From Microlunatus phosphovorus NM-1 (GTDB lineage Bacteria > Actinomycetota > Actinomycetes > Propionibacteriales > Propionibacteriaceae), in assembly GCF_000270245.1 (NCBI RefSeq), contig NC_015635.1:4712001-4776000 (forward strand): a stretch of 64,000 bases of DNA, given 5' to 3'. Positions within the stretch are counted from its first letter, which is position 1; each line of letters opens with the position of its first letter. The notes under the pieces are model-generated. The model was not told the origin of the DNA, did not search any database, and saw only the letters and a list, made by a program, of their open reading frames with translations. Positions 63,666 through 64,000 of the stretch are shown piece after piece. The position numbers and the translations under genes are program-made.

Positions 63666-64000
63666 ATGGCTCTTCGCGACTACGAGCAGTGGCTGCGTCA
63701 CTACGACGATCCGGACTCGTCGCTCTCGTGGCGGCTCCGGCACGTCCAGGCGTATCTGAGAGAAGACCTGGACGGCAGAACCGGACCAGTCCGCATCGTG
63801 AGTGTCTGTGCAGGAGACGGTCGGGACATCATCGACGTCCTGGCGGCCCGCGACGACGCATCACGAGTAGAGGCTGTCTTGCTCGAGGCGCACCCTCGGA
63901 TGGCGGACCGAGCCAAGGATCGCGCCGCTGCAGCCGGCCTCACCGGTGTCCGGGTCCGCGTCTGCGACGCGGCGGACACCAGCGCCTATGTGGACGCCGT
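63666..64000 (+). CDS. SAM-dependent methyltransferase (partial)
   Basis: The first 111 codons of a class I methyltransferase, cut by the window end. VRIVSVCAGDGRDIIDVL (about 43-60) is motif I and AVLLEAHPRM is motif II. RVRVCDAADTSAY is the motif III region. ATG at 63666 starts a short helical lead-in (YEQWLRHYDDPDSSLSWRL). The substrate is unknown. Confidence 0.8.
   Translation, partial: MALRDYEQWLRHYDDPDSSLSWRLRHVQAYLREDLDGRTGPVRIVSVCAGDGRDIIDVLAARDDASRVEAVLLEAHPRMADRAKDRAAAAGLTGVRVRVCDAADTSAYVDA

Overview
The window comes from a high-GC actinobacterium. GC-rich codon use, frequent GTG starts, a DosR-type promoter box, CE1758/CE1759-type flavin enzymes and a tRNA without an encoded CCA fit this. 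A member of the Propionibacteriales is plausible but not proven. Most of it is ordinary chromosome, with one accessory block of about 15 kb and one small toxin insertion.

Left part (1-8.5 kb): an AI-2E-family exporter cut by the window edge; a TetR repressor divergent from a metallo-beta-lactamase-fold hydrolase and an MFS pump, with two palindromic operators between; uracil-DNA glycosylase; a flavohaemoprotein with a DosR-like box upstream; cystathionine gamma-synthase; and a low-molecular-weight protein tyrosine phosphatase.

Surface polysaccharide locus (8.5-14.6 kb and 29.3-37.9 kb): PglE-, PglC- and PglD-like genes, two GT4 enzymes, a Wzy-like polymerase, WecB, an O-antigen ligase/polymerase, a further glycosyltransferase, a flippase, a PglF-like 4,6-dehydratase and an LCP ligase. 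Together they suggest a bacillosamine-type initiating sugar on an exported, wall-attached glycan. The locus is damaged: pglC has an in-frame amber codon, pglF a one-base frameshift, wzy is cut at its 3' end and wecB at its 5' end.

Accessory block between the two halves (14.6-29.3 kb): a decayed IS630-type transposase, a small GntR regulator with two tiny membrane proteins, a Tn402/Tn5053-like transposition module (resolvase, TniA, TniB) with end repeats, a TetR-controlled DUF2871-DHA2-HsmA operon, and a lactate operon (lctP-lutA-lutB-lutC) with its FadR-type regulator.

The most unusual item is at 38.7-40.6 kb. A 630-residue protein has an N-terminal leader like those of extracellular contractile injection system cargo and a C-terminal nucleic-acid/nucleotide deaminase-like domain. 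It lies between the 3' end of msrA and a second, diverged copy of the last codons of msrA, as expected for a small insertion at the end of msrA.

Right part (40.8-64 kb): a TrkA-type potassium channel with a small membrane partner, a neutral zinc peptidase, a flavin monooxygenase/FMN reductase/GNAT operon, two small membrane proteins, methyltransferases, Nudix, cystathionine beta-synthase, a Bax-inhibitor-1 protein, an MFS pump, SRPBCC, HxlR and VOC proteins, a TetR-LUD-DoxX-monooxygenase cluster, a PLP enzyme, a tRNA with anticodon UAA, a PfkB kinase translationally coupled to a GH65 phosphorylase, a GNAT acetyltransferase and a partial methyltransferase. Three families of intergenic palindromic or tandem repeats are scattered among these genes.
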